From NCBI GenBank assembly GCA_025458125.1, contig JALOTA010000017.1, positions 1-39,664 on the forward strand: DNA of 39,664 bases, in the 5' to 3' direction. This document shows positions 17,982 to 27,621 of the stretch, piece by piece. Made by a program: the position numbers and the translations under genes. The DNA is from Hyphomicrobium sp. GTDB lineage: Bacteria; Pseudomonadota; Alphaproteobacteria; Rhizobiales; Hyphomicrobiaceae. Under the pieces are notes generated by a model. The model was not told where the DNA came from, made no database searches, and saw only the letters and a program-made list of their open reading frames with translations. How positions within the stretch are numbered: position 1 is the stretch's first letter; every line of letters starts with the position of its first letter.

Positions 17982-18737
17982 CTACAGCGACGCCGTCATC
18001 CCGCCATCCACCACCAGTTCCGCACCGGTCATGTAGACGCTATCGTCCGACGCCAGAAATAGCGCCGCTTTCGCGATGTCCTCGACCTTGCCCAGCCGCT
18101 TCAGGAGCGTCCGATCAATCAGCCATTTCTCGAATATCGGATTGCGAAGAATGCGCTCGGTGAGGGCCGTCTCCACATACCCCGGCGATAGGGTGTTCAC
18201 GCGGATCTTGAAGGGAGCGTATTCGAACGCCAGTCCTTTGGTGAGCGCCACGACCGCGCCCTTCGTTGCCGAATACCCGGTCAACTGCCGCAACCCCCGG
18301 CTTCCCATGATCGAGGCGACATTGATCAGCGAGGCAGAGGGCGACGCACGCAAGAGATCGAAGCCGTCACGCGCCACGCGAACCACACCGTCGAGGTTCA
18401 CCTCGCGCAATTTCACCCAATCGGCATCGCTCATGTGCCGGAAATCGCCGCGCACGTTGAGCCCCGCATTGTTGACAAGGACGTCGAGGCGCCCCTGCTC
18501 CGCCTTCACTCTGCGCATGACGGAGGAGACATCCTGCCCTTTCGACACGTCCATCGCCGCCCAGTGTGCCGTCTGGCCCTTTGCCGTGATGCCGCCGGCC
18601 ACGGCTTCTGCGGCCGCCGCATCGACATCGGTCACGTAAACGACCGCACCTTCCGCGGCGAACAGTTCCGCCGTCGCGCGGCCGATGCCGTTGCCCGACC
18701 CCGTGACGAGCGCGATCTTGTTTTCAAGCCGGCCCAT
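17982..18737 (-). CDS. SDR family oxidoreductase
   Basis: A 251-residue classical short-chain dehydrogenase. The cofactor loop GSGNGIG, the NNAG motif (VLVNNAGLN), the catalytic Tyr/Lys (GYSATKGA) and the C-terminal SPGYVETAL are all present. The Asp in YVTDVD after beta-2 suggests NAD(H) preference. GGAGAGGC lies just before the ATG. Closest subfamily look is 3-oxoacyl reductase or 2,5-dichloro-cyclohexadiene-diol dehydrogenase type; the substrate cannot be assigned. Confidence 0.88.
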   Translation of the reverse strand: MGRLENKIALVTGSGNGIGRATAELFAAEGAVVYVTDVDAAAAEAVAGGITAKGQTAHWAAMDVSKGQDVSSVMRRVKAEQGRLDVLVNNAGLNVRGDFRHMSDADWVKLREVNLDGVVRVARDGFDLLRASPSASLINVASIMGSRGLRQLTGYSATKGAVVALTKGLAFEYAPFKIRVNTLSPGYVETALTERILRNPIFEKWLIDRTLLKRLGKVEDIAKAALFLASDDSVYMTGAELVVDGGMTASL

Positions 18738-18796
18738 AAGTTGCCTCTCCACCCTTCACGCCACCGAGGCGCGGTTTGCGGCTCCTTACAAGCGGT

Positions 18797-20152
18797 TCAG
18801 CGCCTGGTGCGCAAGGTGACGAGTTCTTCTGCCGCGCTTGGATGCAGCGCCATGGTCCGGTCGAAGTCGGCTTTCAGGGCCCCGACATTGAGCGCAATCG
18901 CGGCCATCTGAACCATTTCCGCCGCATCGGGACCCAGCACGTGGACCCCGAGAACACGGCCGGTTTCGCCATCGACGACCAGCTTCATCAGCGTGCGCTC
19001 GTCCCGGCCCGCCAGAAGGTTGCGCATCGGCCTGAAGCGCGCTTCATAAATATCGACGTTGGCACCGGACGCCCGCGCGGTCTCCTCCGATAGACCCACC
19101 GTGCCGAGTTCCGGCGTCGTGAAGACGGCGGTCGGAATGTTGGCATAGTTGGTCGACCAGGGCTTCGCCCCGAACTGAGTATCGGCGAAAGCGTGCCCTT
19201 CACGTATCGCCACCGGCGTGAGGTTCACACGGTTGGTCACGTCTCCGACGGCGAAGATGCTCGGAACGCTCGAACGCGACTGACCGTCGACCACGACGGC
19301 GCCAACGGCGTCGAGTTCGACACCGGCTTCTTCAAGACCGAGCCCCCTCACGTTTGGCGAGCGGCCGATTGCGAACAGGATTCGATCGGCCATCAGTGTC
19401 TCGCCGCAGCGCGTCGTGCCCACCAGACTGCTGCCGCGCTTCTCGATCCTCGTGAACACGTCACCCATGACGAGACGGATTCCCCGCGCCGCCATCGCCT
19501 CCATCAATCCCTCGCGCAATCCCGCATCGAAACCGCGAAGAACCTTGTCCCCCCGGTAGATCAGCGTGACTTCCGATCCGAGCCCCGCGAAAATCGACGC
19601 AAACTCGACGGCGATATAGCCGCCGCCCGCAACTACGATCTGGCGCGGTTGCTCGGGCAGATCGAAAATCTTGTCCGACGTAATGACGTGCTCAACCCCC
19701 GGCAATGCTGGATCGACGTTGGGCCTGCCGCCTGTGGCCACGAGGATCTTACCGGCGGTGATCTCCGATCCGTCCGCAAGTCGCAGCGCTTGTGGGCCGG
19801 CAACCGTCGCGCGCATGTCGAACACGGTCACGCCGGCATTGATCTGCCCCGCCCTGTAGAGCTTCTCGAGTCTGGCGACCTCCTTGTCCTTAGCCGCGAT
19901 GAGAGACGCCCAGTCGAACGAGGGCAAGCCCGTCTGCCAGCCGAAACCCTTCGCGTCCTGGAAGTCGCTGGAGTAGCGGGCCGCATAGACCATGAGCTTC
20001 TTGGGCACGCATCCGCGGATCACGCATGTGCCCCCGAACCGGCTTTCTTCGGCGATTGCGACGCGGGCGCCGTGGCCCGCAGCGATACGCGCGGCCCGGA
20101 CACCTCCCGATCCGCCGCCGATGACAAAAAGATCGAAATCGAATGCTGGCAT
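18797..20152 (-). CDS. gor: glutathione-disulfide reductase
   Basis: A 451-residue FAD flavoenzyme that reduces GSSG with NADPH. The FAD-binding GGGSGGVRAARIAA, the redox pair in GTCVIRGCVPKKLMVYA, the NADPH Rossmann motif VVAGGGYIAVEFASIFAGLG and the catalytic His of the partner subunit (ALHPSAAEELV) are all visible. Last gene of the rpiA-DUF2059-gor group; the upstream stop (20158) is five bases away, so translational coupling is likely. Confidence 0.95.
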   Translation of the reverse strand: MPAFDFDLFVIGGGSGGVRAARIAAGHGARVAIAEESRFGGTCVIRGCVPKKLMVYAARYSSDFQDAKGFGWQTGLPSFDWASLIAAKDKEVARLEKLYRAGQINAGVTVFDMRATVAGPQALRLADGSEITAGKILVATGGRPNVDPALPGVEHVITSDKIFDLPEQPRQIVVAGGGYIAVEFASIFAGLGSEVTLIYRGDKVLRGFDAGLREGLMEAMAARGIRLVMGDVFTRIEKRGSSLVGTTRCGETLMADRILFAIGRSPNVRGLGLEEAGVELDAVGAVVVDGQSRSSVPSIFAVGDVTNRVNLTPVAIREGHAFADTQFGAKPWSTNYANIPTAVFTTPELGTVGLSEETARASGANVDIYEARFRPMRNLLAGRDERTLMKLVVDGETGRVLGVHVLGPDAAEMVQMAAIALNVGALKADFDRTMALHPSAAEELVTLRTRR

Positions 20153-20157
20153 GGACG

Positions 20158-20676
20158 CTAGATCTTGATCCCGCGCTTCTCGAGTTCCTGACGGATCTGC
20201 TGCTCGATCTCGACGCCGATCTTCTCGCCCCACTGCTGCCCGGCCGCCATGCTCTCCGTTACGATCTCTGGCTGCTTGGCGATGAAGGCCGCGCCGGCTC
20301 CCTTGGAGAAGAAGGCGGAAAGATCCTTCATCTCCGCCTCGCTCAGCTTCGCCGCGTAGATCTTGGCAATAATGTCGAGCATCTCCGACCGCCGCTCCGA
20401 GAAGCGTTCGACCATGAGAGCCATGATCTCCTTGATCTCGCTCTCCTTGCCCGGAACCATTTGAATGAGAATGGGCTCCAACTGCTTCACCATCAGCGGC
20501 ACGACGGCTTCGAATTGCTTGGAAGCTCCGGTTGCGGCGATCAGTTCTTGTGCCGCCGCGAGGCTGGCATCGGGCGGCGCCTTGGCGTCAGCAAGCCCAT
20601 AACCGGCGGTAAAGGCCGCCACCAGCGCCACCGGCGCCACCAAGAAGCCAGCCAGACGTGCGCGCGGCGACCGCAT
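20158..20676 (-). CDS. DUF2059 domain-containing exported protein
   Basis: A 172-residue protein with a signal peptide or anchor (residues ~8-31, FLVAPVALVAAFTAGYGLADA) and a helical DUF2059 domain (EVVP-like VVPLMVKQLEPILIQ, IAKIYAAKLSEAEMKDLSAFFSKGAG). The family is widespread in proteobacteria, periplasmic and uncharacterised. Lies between rpiA and gor on the same strand, an arrangement I associate with the Hyphomicrobiales. Confidence 0.88.
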   Translation of the reverse strand: MRSPRARLAGFLVAPVALVAAFTAGYGLADAKAPPDASLAAAQELIAATGASKQFEAVVPLMVKQLEPILIQMVPGKESEIKEIMALMVERFSERRSEMLDIIAKIYAAKLSEAEMKDLSAFFSKGAGAAFIAKQPEIVTESMAAGQQWGEKIGVEIEQQIRQELEKRGIKI

Positions 20677-20711
20677 GTATTTCTCCCATGAATAGTGCAG
20701 CCCTGTGAAGC

Positions 20712-21434
20712 CTAGCTCGCTTCGGCCTCTTCACCGTATGAAGCCGAAAGCACGGTGATCCCGTCACGGCCGCCGAGAACCGCAGCGTCCGCGATGCCGA
20801 GAAACAATCCGTTTTCCACCACGCCCGGGATGAACTTCAACGCTTCGTCGAGGCTTTCGGGATCGTCGATCCGGCCGAAGTGGCAATCGAAAATGGCGTT
20901 CCCGCCATCGGTCTTGAAAAGGCTGCCATCGGCTTTGACGCGCAGGCTGATCTCGCCCTGGCACCCGGCGTCCGCCGCCAGCATTTCGATCATGTTGCGC
21001 GTGGCGTTGAGACCGAACGTCACGACCTCCACGGGCAAGGGAAACGCACCGAGCGTCTCCACGAACTTCGTCTCGTCGGCGATCACCAGCATTCGGTCCG
21101 AGGCGGTGGCGACGATCTTCTCGCGCAGGAGCGCACCGCCGCCGCCTTTGATGAGCCGCAGTTCCTTGTCGATCTCGTCGGCGCCATCCACGGTGAGATC
21201 GAGGAACGGCACATCGTCAAGCGTCGTCAGAGAGATGCCGAGGCTCTCGGCCTGCCGGCGGGTCGCCTCCGATGTGGGCACGCAAACCACATCGAGGCCT
21301 TTCTGAACTTCCTGACCGAGAAGATCGATGAAGCGCGCTGCCGTGGACCCCGTTCCCAGCCCCAGCCGCATTCCCGGTTCGACGAATGCAAGCGCACGAA
21401 CGGCGGCGGCGATCTTCATCGTGTCTGAGGTCAT
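20712..21434 (-). CDS. rpiA: ribose-5-phosphate isomerase A
   Basis: A 240-residue enzyme interconverting ribose 5-phosphate and ribulose 5-phosphate in the pentose phosphate pathway. The phosphate loop [11 protein letters not shown], the catalytic DGADEID and the [12 protein letters not shown] lysine motif are present. First gene of the three-gene run ending with gor, which links NADPH/pentose metabolism with glutathione reduction. Divergent from gph. Confidence 0.95.
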   Translation of the reverse strand: MTSDTMKIAAAVRALAFVEPGMRLGLGTGSTAARFIDLLGQEVQKGLDVVCVPTSEATRRQAESLGISLTTLDDVPFLDLTVDGADEIDKELRLIKGGGGALLREKIVATASDRMLVIADETKFVETLGAFPLPVEVVTFGLNATRNMIEMLAADAGCQGEISLRVKADGSLFKTDGGNAIFDCHFGRIDDPESLDEALKFIPGVVENGLFLGIADAAVLGGRDGITVLSASYGEEAEAS

Positions 21435-21583
21435 AGGCCCATCGTCCCTGGCGCTTTAGGTCTTGGTTCGGAGCCTTCCCTAGCACGGCTCGAACGGCCA
21501 TGCCCCGCAAAACCGCGCCCGGCCGATCGTGTCCACCTGCCGGGATGCCTCAATTCTGCCGCCCGGCGTGCTATAGCCCGCCC

Positions 21584-22273
21584 ATGAAGGATCTGACTGT
21601 CGTCTTCGATCTCGACGGAACGCTTGTCGATACCGCGCCCGACCTTGTCGGGGCCACCAACCACGCCCTCTCGGATGTGGGGCTGGCCGCCGTCCCGCCG
21701 GTGGTTCTGCGGCCCTGGATCTCCTTTGGCGCGCGCCGCATGATCGTGGAGGCTCTCGGCCACGCGAATGTGCCGATGCCCGATGACGAAGTGGATCGCC
21801 TGCTAGGCCTCTTCCTGGGGTACTATGAAGAGAATATTGCCCGCGAAAGCCGTCCTTTCCCCGGCGCCGTCGAGGCGATCCTGGCGCTCAAAGACGCAGG
21901 CGCCAATCTTGCTGTCTGCACCAACAAGCGCGAAAGCCTGAGCCGCAGCCTCCTGAACGCGCTCGACCTCGACCGGCACTTCCAAGGTCTAGCCGGCCGC
22001 GACACCTTTCCCGTGTCGAAGCCTCATCCCGATCACCTCCTGGGCGCGGTTCGCCTCGCCGGCGGAAATCCTTCGGCGGCGGTCATGGTCGGTGACAGCG
22101 ACGTCGACATCCAGACGGCAAAGGCCGCGCGCGTTCCCGTCATCGCCGTAACCTTCGGTTACACAGCCACGCCCGTTGCGGAGCTTGATCCCGACCGGGT
22201 CATCGACCACTACGGCGCCCTTCTCCCGGCAATCCGCGACCTTCACGCCGTTCGCCGCCAAAATTCAGAGTGA
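21584..22273 (+). CDS. gph: phosphoglycolate phosphatase (HAD superfamily)
   Basis: A 229-residue HAD hydrolase: motif I VVFDLDGTLVDTAPD with the nucleophile Asp, a helical C1 cap, motif II VCTNK, motif III Lys in SKPHPD and motif IV MVGDSDVDI. Members remove phosphate from 2-phosphoglycolate, arising from DNA-repair ends or photorespiration. No Shine-Dalgarno precedes the ATG (21584), but translation from it begins exactly at the domain; TATAGC six bases upstream raises the possibility of a nearly leaderless mRNA. Confidence 0.9.
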   Translation: MKDLTVVFDLDGTLVDTAPDLVGATNHALSDVGLAAVPPVVLRPWISFGARRMIVEALGHANVPMPDDEVDRLLGLFLGYYEENIARESRPFPGAVEAILALKDAGANLAVCTNKRESLSRSLLNALDLDRHFQGLAGRDTFPVSKPHPDHLLGAVRLAGGNPSAAVMVGDSDVDIQTAKAARVPVIAVTFGYTATPVAELDPDRVIDHYGALLPAIRDLHAVRRQNSE

Positions 22274-22345
22274 TAGCGGTCAGTTAGGATCATGACCTTG
22301 AGCCCGCCACCCACACCGATTGCGCGTCTCCGTAAGGTTGCTGGT

Positions 22346-22374
22346 TTGACAGCCGGGCCATGATTGCCCATGGT
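22346..22374 (+). promoter_or_regulatory. candidate sigma-70 promoter of topA
   Basis: A consensus -35 box TTGACA (22346-22351), a 17-base spacer and a weak -10 CATGGT (22369-22374) lie about 90 bases before the topA ATG. The -35 match is perfect and the -10 matches three of six bases. Confidence 0.4.
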
Positions 22375-22460
22375 CCGCGCCGCGAACTCCGCTGTTTCCA
22401 CAATCTCAAATTGTTCTCGGGCGACTTAGCCGCCGCCTCCGCACGCACAGAAAGCACGGA

Positions 22461-25190
22461 ATGAACGTCCTGATCGTCGAATCGGCCGCCAAAGCCAAGA
22501 CCATCAAGAAGTACCTGGGCGCGAATTACAAAGTGATCGCGTCATACGGTCATGTGCGTGACCTGCCGGCGAAGGACGGCGCGGTGGAGCCCGACCACGA
22601 CTTCCGGATGCACTGGGACGTCGACGACAGCCGCGGCAAGAAGGTGATGAAGGAAATCGCCGATGCTGTGAAAGGCGCCGACAAGCTCATCCTGGCCACC
22701 GACCCCGACCGCGAAGGCGAGGCTATTTCCTGGCACATTCTGGAAGTCCTGGGAGCCCGCAAGGCCCTCAAGAAAGGCATGGAAGTCGAGCGCGTCGCCT
22801 TCAACGCCGTCACCAAGCCCGCCATCATCGCCGCGCTCAAGGAACCGCGCCGCATCGACGAACCGCTCGTCTCCGCCTATCTCGCCCGCCGCGCGCTCGA
22901 TTATCTCGTCGGCTTTACGCTGTCCCCTGTCCTCTGGCGCAAACTGCCGGGCGCTCGCTCGGCCGGCCGCGTCCAGTCGGTCGCCCTGCGCCTTGTCTGC
23001 GACCGCGAAGCGGAGATCGAGGCGTTCCGCACGGATGAATACTGGACCATCGAAGCAACCCTTGTGACTCCCAAAGGCGAGGAATTTCCCGCCCGAGTCG
23101 TCGCCATCGACGGCACCACTCTGAAGAAACTCGACATCAAGGATGAAGCCTCAGCCAAGGCAATCGTCGCGGCCATTGAGAAGGGCAAGTTTTCCGTCAC
23201 CCGACTGGAAAAGAAGGCGGCCAAGCGCAATCCCTTCCCGCCTTTCATGACGTCCACGCTCCAGATGGACGCTTCGCGCAAGCTTGGCTTCTCCGCCAAG
23301 CAGACCATGCAGATCGCCCAGCGCCTGTACGAAGGCGTCGACATCGGCGGCGAGACGACGGGCCTCATCACCTACATGCGAACCGATGGCGTAACGATTG
23401 TCCCCGAGGCCGTCGGCGCCATCCGCGGCCTGATTGCCCGGGAGTATTCCCAGAACTACGTCGCGCCCTTCATTCGCGAGTACAAATCGAAGGCCAAGAA
23501 CGCTCAGGAAGCCCACGAGGCGATCCGTCCGACCGATCCGGCGCGCCGCCCGAAAGACGTCGCCCGCTACCTCGACCGCGATCAGGCCGCCCTCTATGAA
23601 CTGATCTGGCGCCGCACGGTGGCCAGCCAGATGGCCTCCGCCGAACTCGAGCAGACCAGCGCCGACATCGCCGTCGCGGGCCGCGATGGGAAAGGCTACA
23701 CGCTCCGCGCCACCGGCTCCGTCGTTCTTTTCGACGGCTTCCTCAAGGTTTACGAAGAAGGCCGCGACGATCGGGTCCGCGTCGTCGACAAAGGCAAGGA
23801 CGACGCGTCCGACGAAACGGCCGACGGCAATCGCCTGCCGCCGCTCTCCGAAGGCGACCGTGTCACCGACAAGGACATTGCGGCCGAACAGCACTTCACC
23901 CAGCCGCCACCGCGCTTTTCGGAGGCGACACTCGTCAAGCGCATGGAGGAACTCGGCATCGGCCGGCCTTCCACGTATGCCTCGACCATGGCCACGCTCG
24001 TTGACCGCGGATACGTCCGCATCGACAAGAAGCGGCTGATCCCCGAGGACAAGGGCCGCCTCGTCACAGCTTTCCTGGAATCCTTCTTCGGAAAGTATGT
24101 CGAATTCGACTACACGGCGAGCCTGGAAGAAAAGCTCGACCTCATCTCCGACGACAAACTCGACTGGAAAGAGATGCTGCGCGAATTCTGGCGCGACTTC
24201 ACCGGCTCGGTCGAAGAGATCAAGGACCTGCGCGTCGGCGACGTGCTCGAAGCCCTGAACGAAATGCTCGGCCCGCACGTCTTTCCCGACAAGGGCGACG
24301 GCTCCGATCCCCGCCAATGCCCGAAGTGCGGCACAGGCCGGCTTTCGCTCAAGATCTCCGGCAAGAACGGAGCGTTCATCGGCTGTGGCAACTACCCCGA
24401 CTGCAACTTTACCCGCCAGCTCGCAACGGGCGGCGAAGGCGGCGCGGGCGAAGATCGCGAACTGGGTCTCGATCCGGAATCGGGCCTGCCTGTTTTCGTG
24501 AAAAACGGCCGCTTCGGCACCTATCTCCAGCTTGGCGAGGGCTCCAAGGACGAGAAGCCCAAGCGCTCGTCGATTCCAAAGGGCATCGACGCCGCCACGA
24601 TTGATCTCGAAAAGGCGCTCCAACTGCTCTCGCTGCCGCGAGAAGTCGGAATTCATCCCGAGACGGGAACTACGATCGTCGCGGGACTTGGCCGCTTCGG
24701 CCCGTTCATCCTTCACGACGGCACTTACGCAAACGTCCCGTCGATCGAGGATGTGTTCACGATCGGCGTCAACCGCGCCGTCACCGTTCTCGCCGACAAG
24801 CGAGCTGGCAAGGGCGCAGGGCGGTTCGGCCGCGGTGCGGCTCAGAAGACGGTCCTGAAGGACCTCGGCGAGCATCCCTCGGAAGGCGGCAAGATCGAAG
24901 TGCTCGATGGCAAGTACGGGCCCTACGTCAGCCACAACAAGGTCAACGCGACGGTGCCCAAGGGCACGGACCCGGCACAACTGACCGTTGAAGAGGCCAT
25001 CCGGCTGCTCGAGGAGCGCATCGCCAAGGGCGGCGGCAAGAAGAAGCCCGCCCGCAAGTCTGCGGCGAAAACCGCGCCGAAGACAAAGGCCTCGGCACCG
25101 GACGCGGCCGGCTCGGCGAAGGCCGGCAAACCGGCTGCGAAGAAAGCCGCGGCGCCCCGCAAGGCAAAGAGCAAGGCGGACGCCGGCTGA
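22461..25190 (+). CDS. topA: DNA topoisomerase I
   Basis: A 909-residue type IA topoisomerase that relaxes negative supercoils. The Toprim domain starts at residue 3 (VESAAKAKTIKKYLG) with the acidic metal motif DPDREGEAI; the nucleophilic Tyr is residue 305 in GLITYMRTDG. One four-Cys zinc ribbon (CPKCGTG...CGNYPDC, residues ~620-650) follows, then repeated topoisomerase C-terminal units (FVKNGRFGTYLQLGEG, GRFGPFILHDGTYAN, GKYGPYVSHN) and a Lys/Ala-rich tail (last ~60 residues), which in other bacteria aids DNA and RNA polymerase contact. Single zinc ribbon plus several C-terminal repeats is the usual alphaproteobacterial form. Confidence 0.97.
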   Translation: MNVLIVESAAKAKTIKKYLGANYKVIASYGHVRDLPAKDGAVEPDHDFRMHWDVDDSRGKKVMKEIADAVKGADKLILATDPDREGEAISWHILEVLGARKALKKGMEVERVAFNAVTKPAIIAALKEPRRIDEPLVSAYLARRALDYLVGFTLSPVLWRKLPGARSAGRVQSVALRLVCDREAEIEAFRTDEYWTIEATLVTPKGEEFPARVVAIDGTTLKKLDIKDEASAKAIVAAIEKGKFSVTRLEKKAAKRNPFPPFMTSTLQMDASRKLGFSAKQTMQIAQRLYEGVDIGGETTGLITYMRTDGVTIVPEAVGAIRGLIAREYSQNYVAPFIREYKSKAKNAQEAHEAIRPTDPARRPKDVARYLDRDQAALYELIWRRTVASQMASAELEQTSADIAVAGRDGKGYTLRATGSVVLFDGFLKVYEEGRDDRVRVVDKGKDDASDETADGNRLPPLSEGDRVTDKDIAAEQHFTQPPPRFSEATLVKRMEELGIGRPSTYASTMATLVDRGYVRIDKKRLIPEDKGRLVTAFLESFFGKYVEFDYTASLEEKLDLISDDKLDWKEMLREFWRDFTGSVEEIKDLRVGDVLEALNEMLGPHVFPDKGDGSDPRQCPKCGTGRLSLKISGKNGAFIGCGNYPDCNFTRQLATGGEGGAGEDRELGLDPESGLPVFVKNGRFGTYLQLGEGSKDEKPKRSSIPKGIDAATIDLEKALQLLSLPREVGIHPETGTTIVAGLGRFGPFILHDGTYANVPSIEDVFTIGVNRAVTVLADKRAGKGAGRFGRGAAQKTVLKDLGEHPSEGGKIEVLDGKYGPYVSHNKVNATVPKGTDPAQLTVEEAIRLLEERIAKGGGKKKPARKSAAKTAPKTKASAPDAAGSAKAGKPAAKKAAAPRKAKSKADAG

Positions 25191-25354
25191 CGCCGCGGCG
25201 TTCTGCCCACGCACACGCTCAAATTGTCTCGTTATTTCAGAGATCTGTTGAGCAGCGCACCGGCGCGGCATTGCCAGGACTGAGAATCAGGCACAATCGG
25301 CGTTGATTTCGCAGCGGTTGACGACCGCTCGTGCTGCGTTCCGCTCATTTGGCC

Positions 25355-25396
25355 ATGAACCAGGTGAAACACCCCGACCAGGTGAAGCACCGATGA
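25355..25396 (+). other. possible 13-codon upstream ORF with a tandem Shine-Dalgarno duplication
   Basis: A short frame MNQVKHPDQVKHR ends with a TGA that overlaps the next gene's ATG (ATGA). The 15-base unit ACCAGGTGAARCACC occurs at 25359-25373 and 25377-25391, so the ribosome-binding AGGTGAA is present twice 18 bases apart. It may be a leader peptide or merely a duplicated ribosome site. Confidence 0.3.
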
Positions 25397-26148
25397 CTGT
25401 CTTGATGCCGTATATCCCTCCCAACGTTTATCTGCTGGCCGACAACCTTGATGCTGCGCTCGCCGCCGGCGAGGACATCATGAAGGCGAGCCTTGTTTGG
25501 GAAACGGGTTCCGGCCTCGATGGCGACACCATACGGCGGGCACGCGCCGCGCAGCGGGCCGTTTTGCAGAACGTCCGCAACCTTGAGCAGATGCTGGTTG
25601 CCCGCGTGCTCAAGTCCCGTGAACGTTCCGAAGAGATCGCAAAGCGCGATCCGCGCTTTTCCACGGTCGCCCGCCTTTACAATGCAGGCACGGCGGTTCT
25701 TATCGAGGCGGTGAGCGATTTCGGTGATCCGACAGGGGTCGATTTCGACAACGGCGGAGAGGCCGTATCTTTCCTGCGCACCCGCGGGCTCATCGCTGAC
25801 GATTCACCGGGTCCGGCGGAAGGCCAGACCTTCACGTTCCGCGACGGCTTCCTCGTCGCCGGCCGCATCCGGCTCGGCACCCTTCTCGATCTCGTCGCCA
25901 TGTACCTGGATACGCTCGAAACCCATTTCGATCTGTTCAATGATAGCAGCGCCGAGCCCGATCTGTTTCCGGGCGAAATCGATCCCGATGCCACAATCGC
26001 CGATCCCATGCCCGACGAGAACAGTGCAGCCATTTCCGGCACACCGGATCACGAAGACAACCCGGCGCTTCAGGACGGTGACGGCAGCGACGCGCTGCGT
26101 CGTGCCCTCGCGGAAGTCCGCAGTCTCGTGACGCTAGACCAACGCTGA
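25393..26148 (+). CDS. hypothetical protein with acidic C-terminal tail
   Basis: A 251-residue cytosolic protein, no signal or membrane segment. Residues 1-175 are mixed alpha/beta with helices (NLDAALAAGEDIMKASLVW; RAAQRAVLQNVRNLEQMLVAR) and a conserved-looking FRDGFLVAGRIRLGTLLDLV. The last ~75 residues are acidic and Pro/Asp-rich. The AGGTGAAG Shine-Dalgarno fixes the ATG at 25393. I do not recognise a family. The gene follows topA by 200 bases and its end overlaps, tail to tail by 15 bases, the convergent RlpA-like gene. Confidence 0.7.
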   Translation: MTVLMPYIPPNVYLLADNLDAALAAGEDIMKASLVWETGSGLDGDTIRRARAAQRAVLQNVRNLEQMLVARVLKSRERSEEIAKRDPRFSTVARLYNAGTAVLIEAVSDFGDPTGVDFDNGGEAVSFLRTRGLIADDSPGPAEGQTFTFRDGFLVAGRIRLGTLLDLVAMYLDTLETHFDLFNDSSAEPDLFPGEIDPDATIADPMPDENSAAISGTPDHEDNPALQDGDGSDALRRALAEVRSLVTLDQR

Positions 26149-27621
26149 GGGATGCACACGCCGCAACGGCACGCGTGACCGCTCGTCGATCTCACGCAGT
26201 TGTTCGGCCGGAATGCGCGGTTGTGGCCCTGTCAGAACAGGCGGCACCGCCGGCAAATCAAACACCGCCGATGACTGCCACCCGGTCGCCTTGCGCAGCG
26301 CTGCCGATTTCTTGGACCGCGGCAAGCCGGCCTGTTTGGACGGCGTCTGCGGCATCCCGGCCGTCAAGGCCGGTGCGCCACCCGTTACCTTCGTGAGCTT
26401 CTTCGCCGCCGGCGTACCCGATTTGAGAGTGCCAGCCTTCCTGTACCGGTCCTCGGCATAAGTCGTGTGCCCTGCGCGAAACTCCTGCGACGCGACCGCT
26501 GCGATACGCACGCTCTGGGCCCGCGATGGCTTCGTTGCGGCGATGGCAGCCGCCGGCTTCGCCTTGACGGTCTTCCTGGCGGCAACCTTCGCCGACTGCA
26601 CTGGTTTGGCCGTCTTCGGCGCGGAGAAAAGATCCGTGACGGCCATGGCAATCGCGGTCAGCGGGTCGCCGGCTACCGGCTTCACCTCGACCGCTCGCAC
26701 TCGCGTCCGGCGCGGTGGCACGGCCGAGGCCGTGCTGAGCTTCGGCGCCACCGGATCGACGCTGGCGGTGGAGAATTCGGCTGGCGGTACCTCGATGGAC
26801 GGCGGCGCCTCGGCGGTCACGACACGCTGTTCGATCTCAGTCTGAGCAATGAGAGCGGTAGCCAGAGCCCCCCTGGGCACGGAGAAGCCCGCGACGACAG
26901 GGGATGAATAGGCCGATGCGAGTTCCAGGCCTTTCGAGCGCTCTGCCGTAGCGGGAGCGCCGGCCAGCGCCACAACGCTCGGATTGCCTTCCGCCACCAT
27001 GGCACTGACGGCGGCATGCGCCTCATCGATGCTTGCGAACGCGCCAATCGGCCCTGGTACCGGCACATAGCGGCGGTTTCGCGCGTAACGGGCTTCTTCG
27101 GGCGTCGGAGCCCGCAGCACCCGCATGGTCACCGCGCCGACGCCGCCGATCCCGAGTTTGCGTGCTGCCGCACGCGAAAGATCGAGCTTTCGATTGCCCC
27201 AGTACGGTCCCGCGTTGTTAATGCGCACGATGACCGCTTCGTTCGAAGACTTCGACCAGACCAGCGCGATGGTGCCGTCCGGCAGGATTGGGCTTGCGGC
27301 GTTATCCGCGCGACCCGGCAAAAACGGCTCGCCGGACGATGTGAGCCCACAGGGATTGAACCGGTCTTTCTTGCAGCTGTCGTAGTGCGAAGCGACGACG
27401 GTCAGGTCGCGGCCGACAAGGTCCAGAGTCTCGGCGATCGACTTCACCCGGTGACAAGTCCGGTAGAAGCAATAAGTGCGCCCTGGGCTTTTGGCCTGCG
27501 CTTCACTGGTCAGCATCGAGGGCGCAGAGAAGATCGTTACCCCGGCCGCAACGGTATGCAAAGCGATCAGCCGCGCAGTGATCTGGCGCCTCGGCGGCGC
27601 CTTCAACAGATCGACGAACAT
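26134..27621 (-). CDS. RlpA-like double-psi beta-barrel protein with long disordered tail
   Basis: A 495-residue exported protein. A signal or anchor sequence (residues ~15-46, ending EAQA) precedes a double-psi beta-barrel of the RlpA type (LTVVASHYDSC, VRINNAGPYWGNRKLDLSRAAARKLG, residues ~85-170). RlpA proteins are septal lytic transglycosylases that cut denuded glycan strands. The C-terminal ~300 residues are Ala/Pro/Lys-rich and lack a recognisable SPOR domain. GGGAG lies seven bases before the ATG. A TTAACCAT sequence (27686-27693), the CtrA half-site of alphaproteobacteria, lies about 65-72 bases upstream. Catalytic competence is not proven by the sequence. Confidence 0.82.
   Translation of the reverse strand: MFVDLLKAPPRRQITARLIALHTVAAGVTIFSAPSMLTSEAQAKSPGRTYCFYRTCHRVKSIAETLDLVGRDLTVVASHYDSCKKDRFNPCGLTSSGEPFLPGRADNAASPILPDGTIALVWSKSSNEAVIVRINNAGPYWGNRKLDLSRAAARKLGIGGVGAVTMRVLRAPTPEEARYARNRRYVPVPGPIGAFASIDEAHAAVSAMVAEGNPSVVALAGAPATAERSKGLELASAYSSPVVAGFSVPRGALATALIAQTEIEQRVVTAEAPPSIEVPPAEFSTASVDPVAPKLSTASAVPPRRTRVRAVEVKPVAGDPLTAIAMAVTDLFSAPKTAKPVQSAKVAARKTVKAKPAAAIAATKPSRAQSVRIAAVASQEFRAGHTTYAEDRYRKAGTLKSGTPAAKKLTKVTGGAPALTAGMPQTPSKQAGLPRSKKSAALRKATGWQSSAVFDLPAVPPVLTGPQPRIPAEQLREIDERSRVPLRRVHPSALV

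Noticed and set aside
23151-25271. 706-codon open frame on the strand opposite topA
   Set aside because: It mirrors topA codon structure in high-GC DNA, has no recognisable domain and no start signal; topA is certain.
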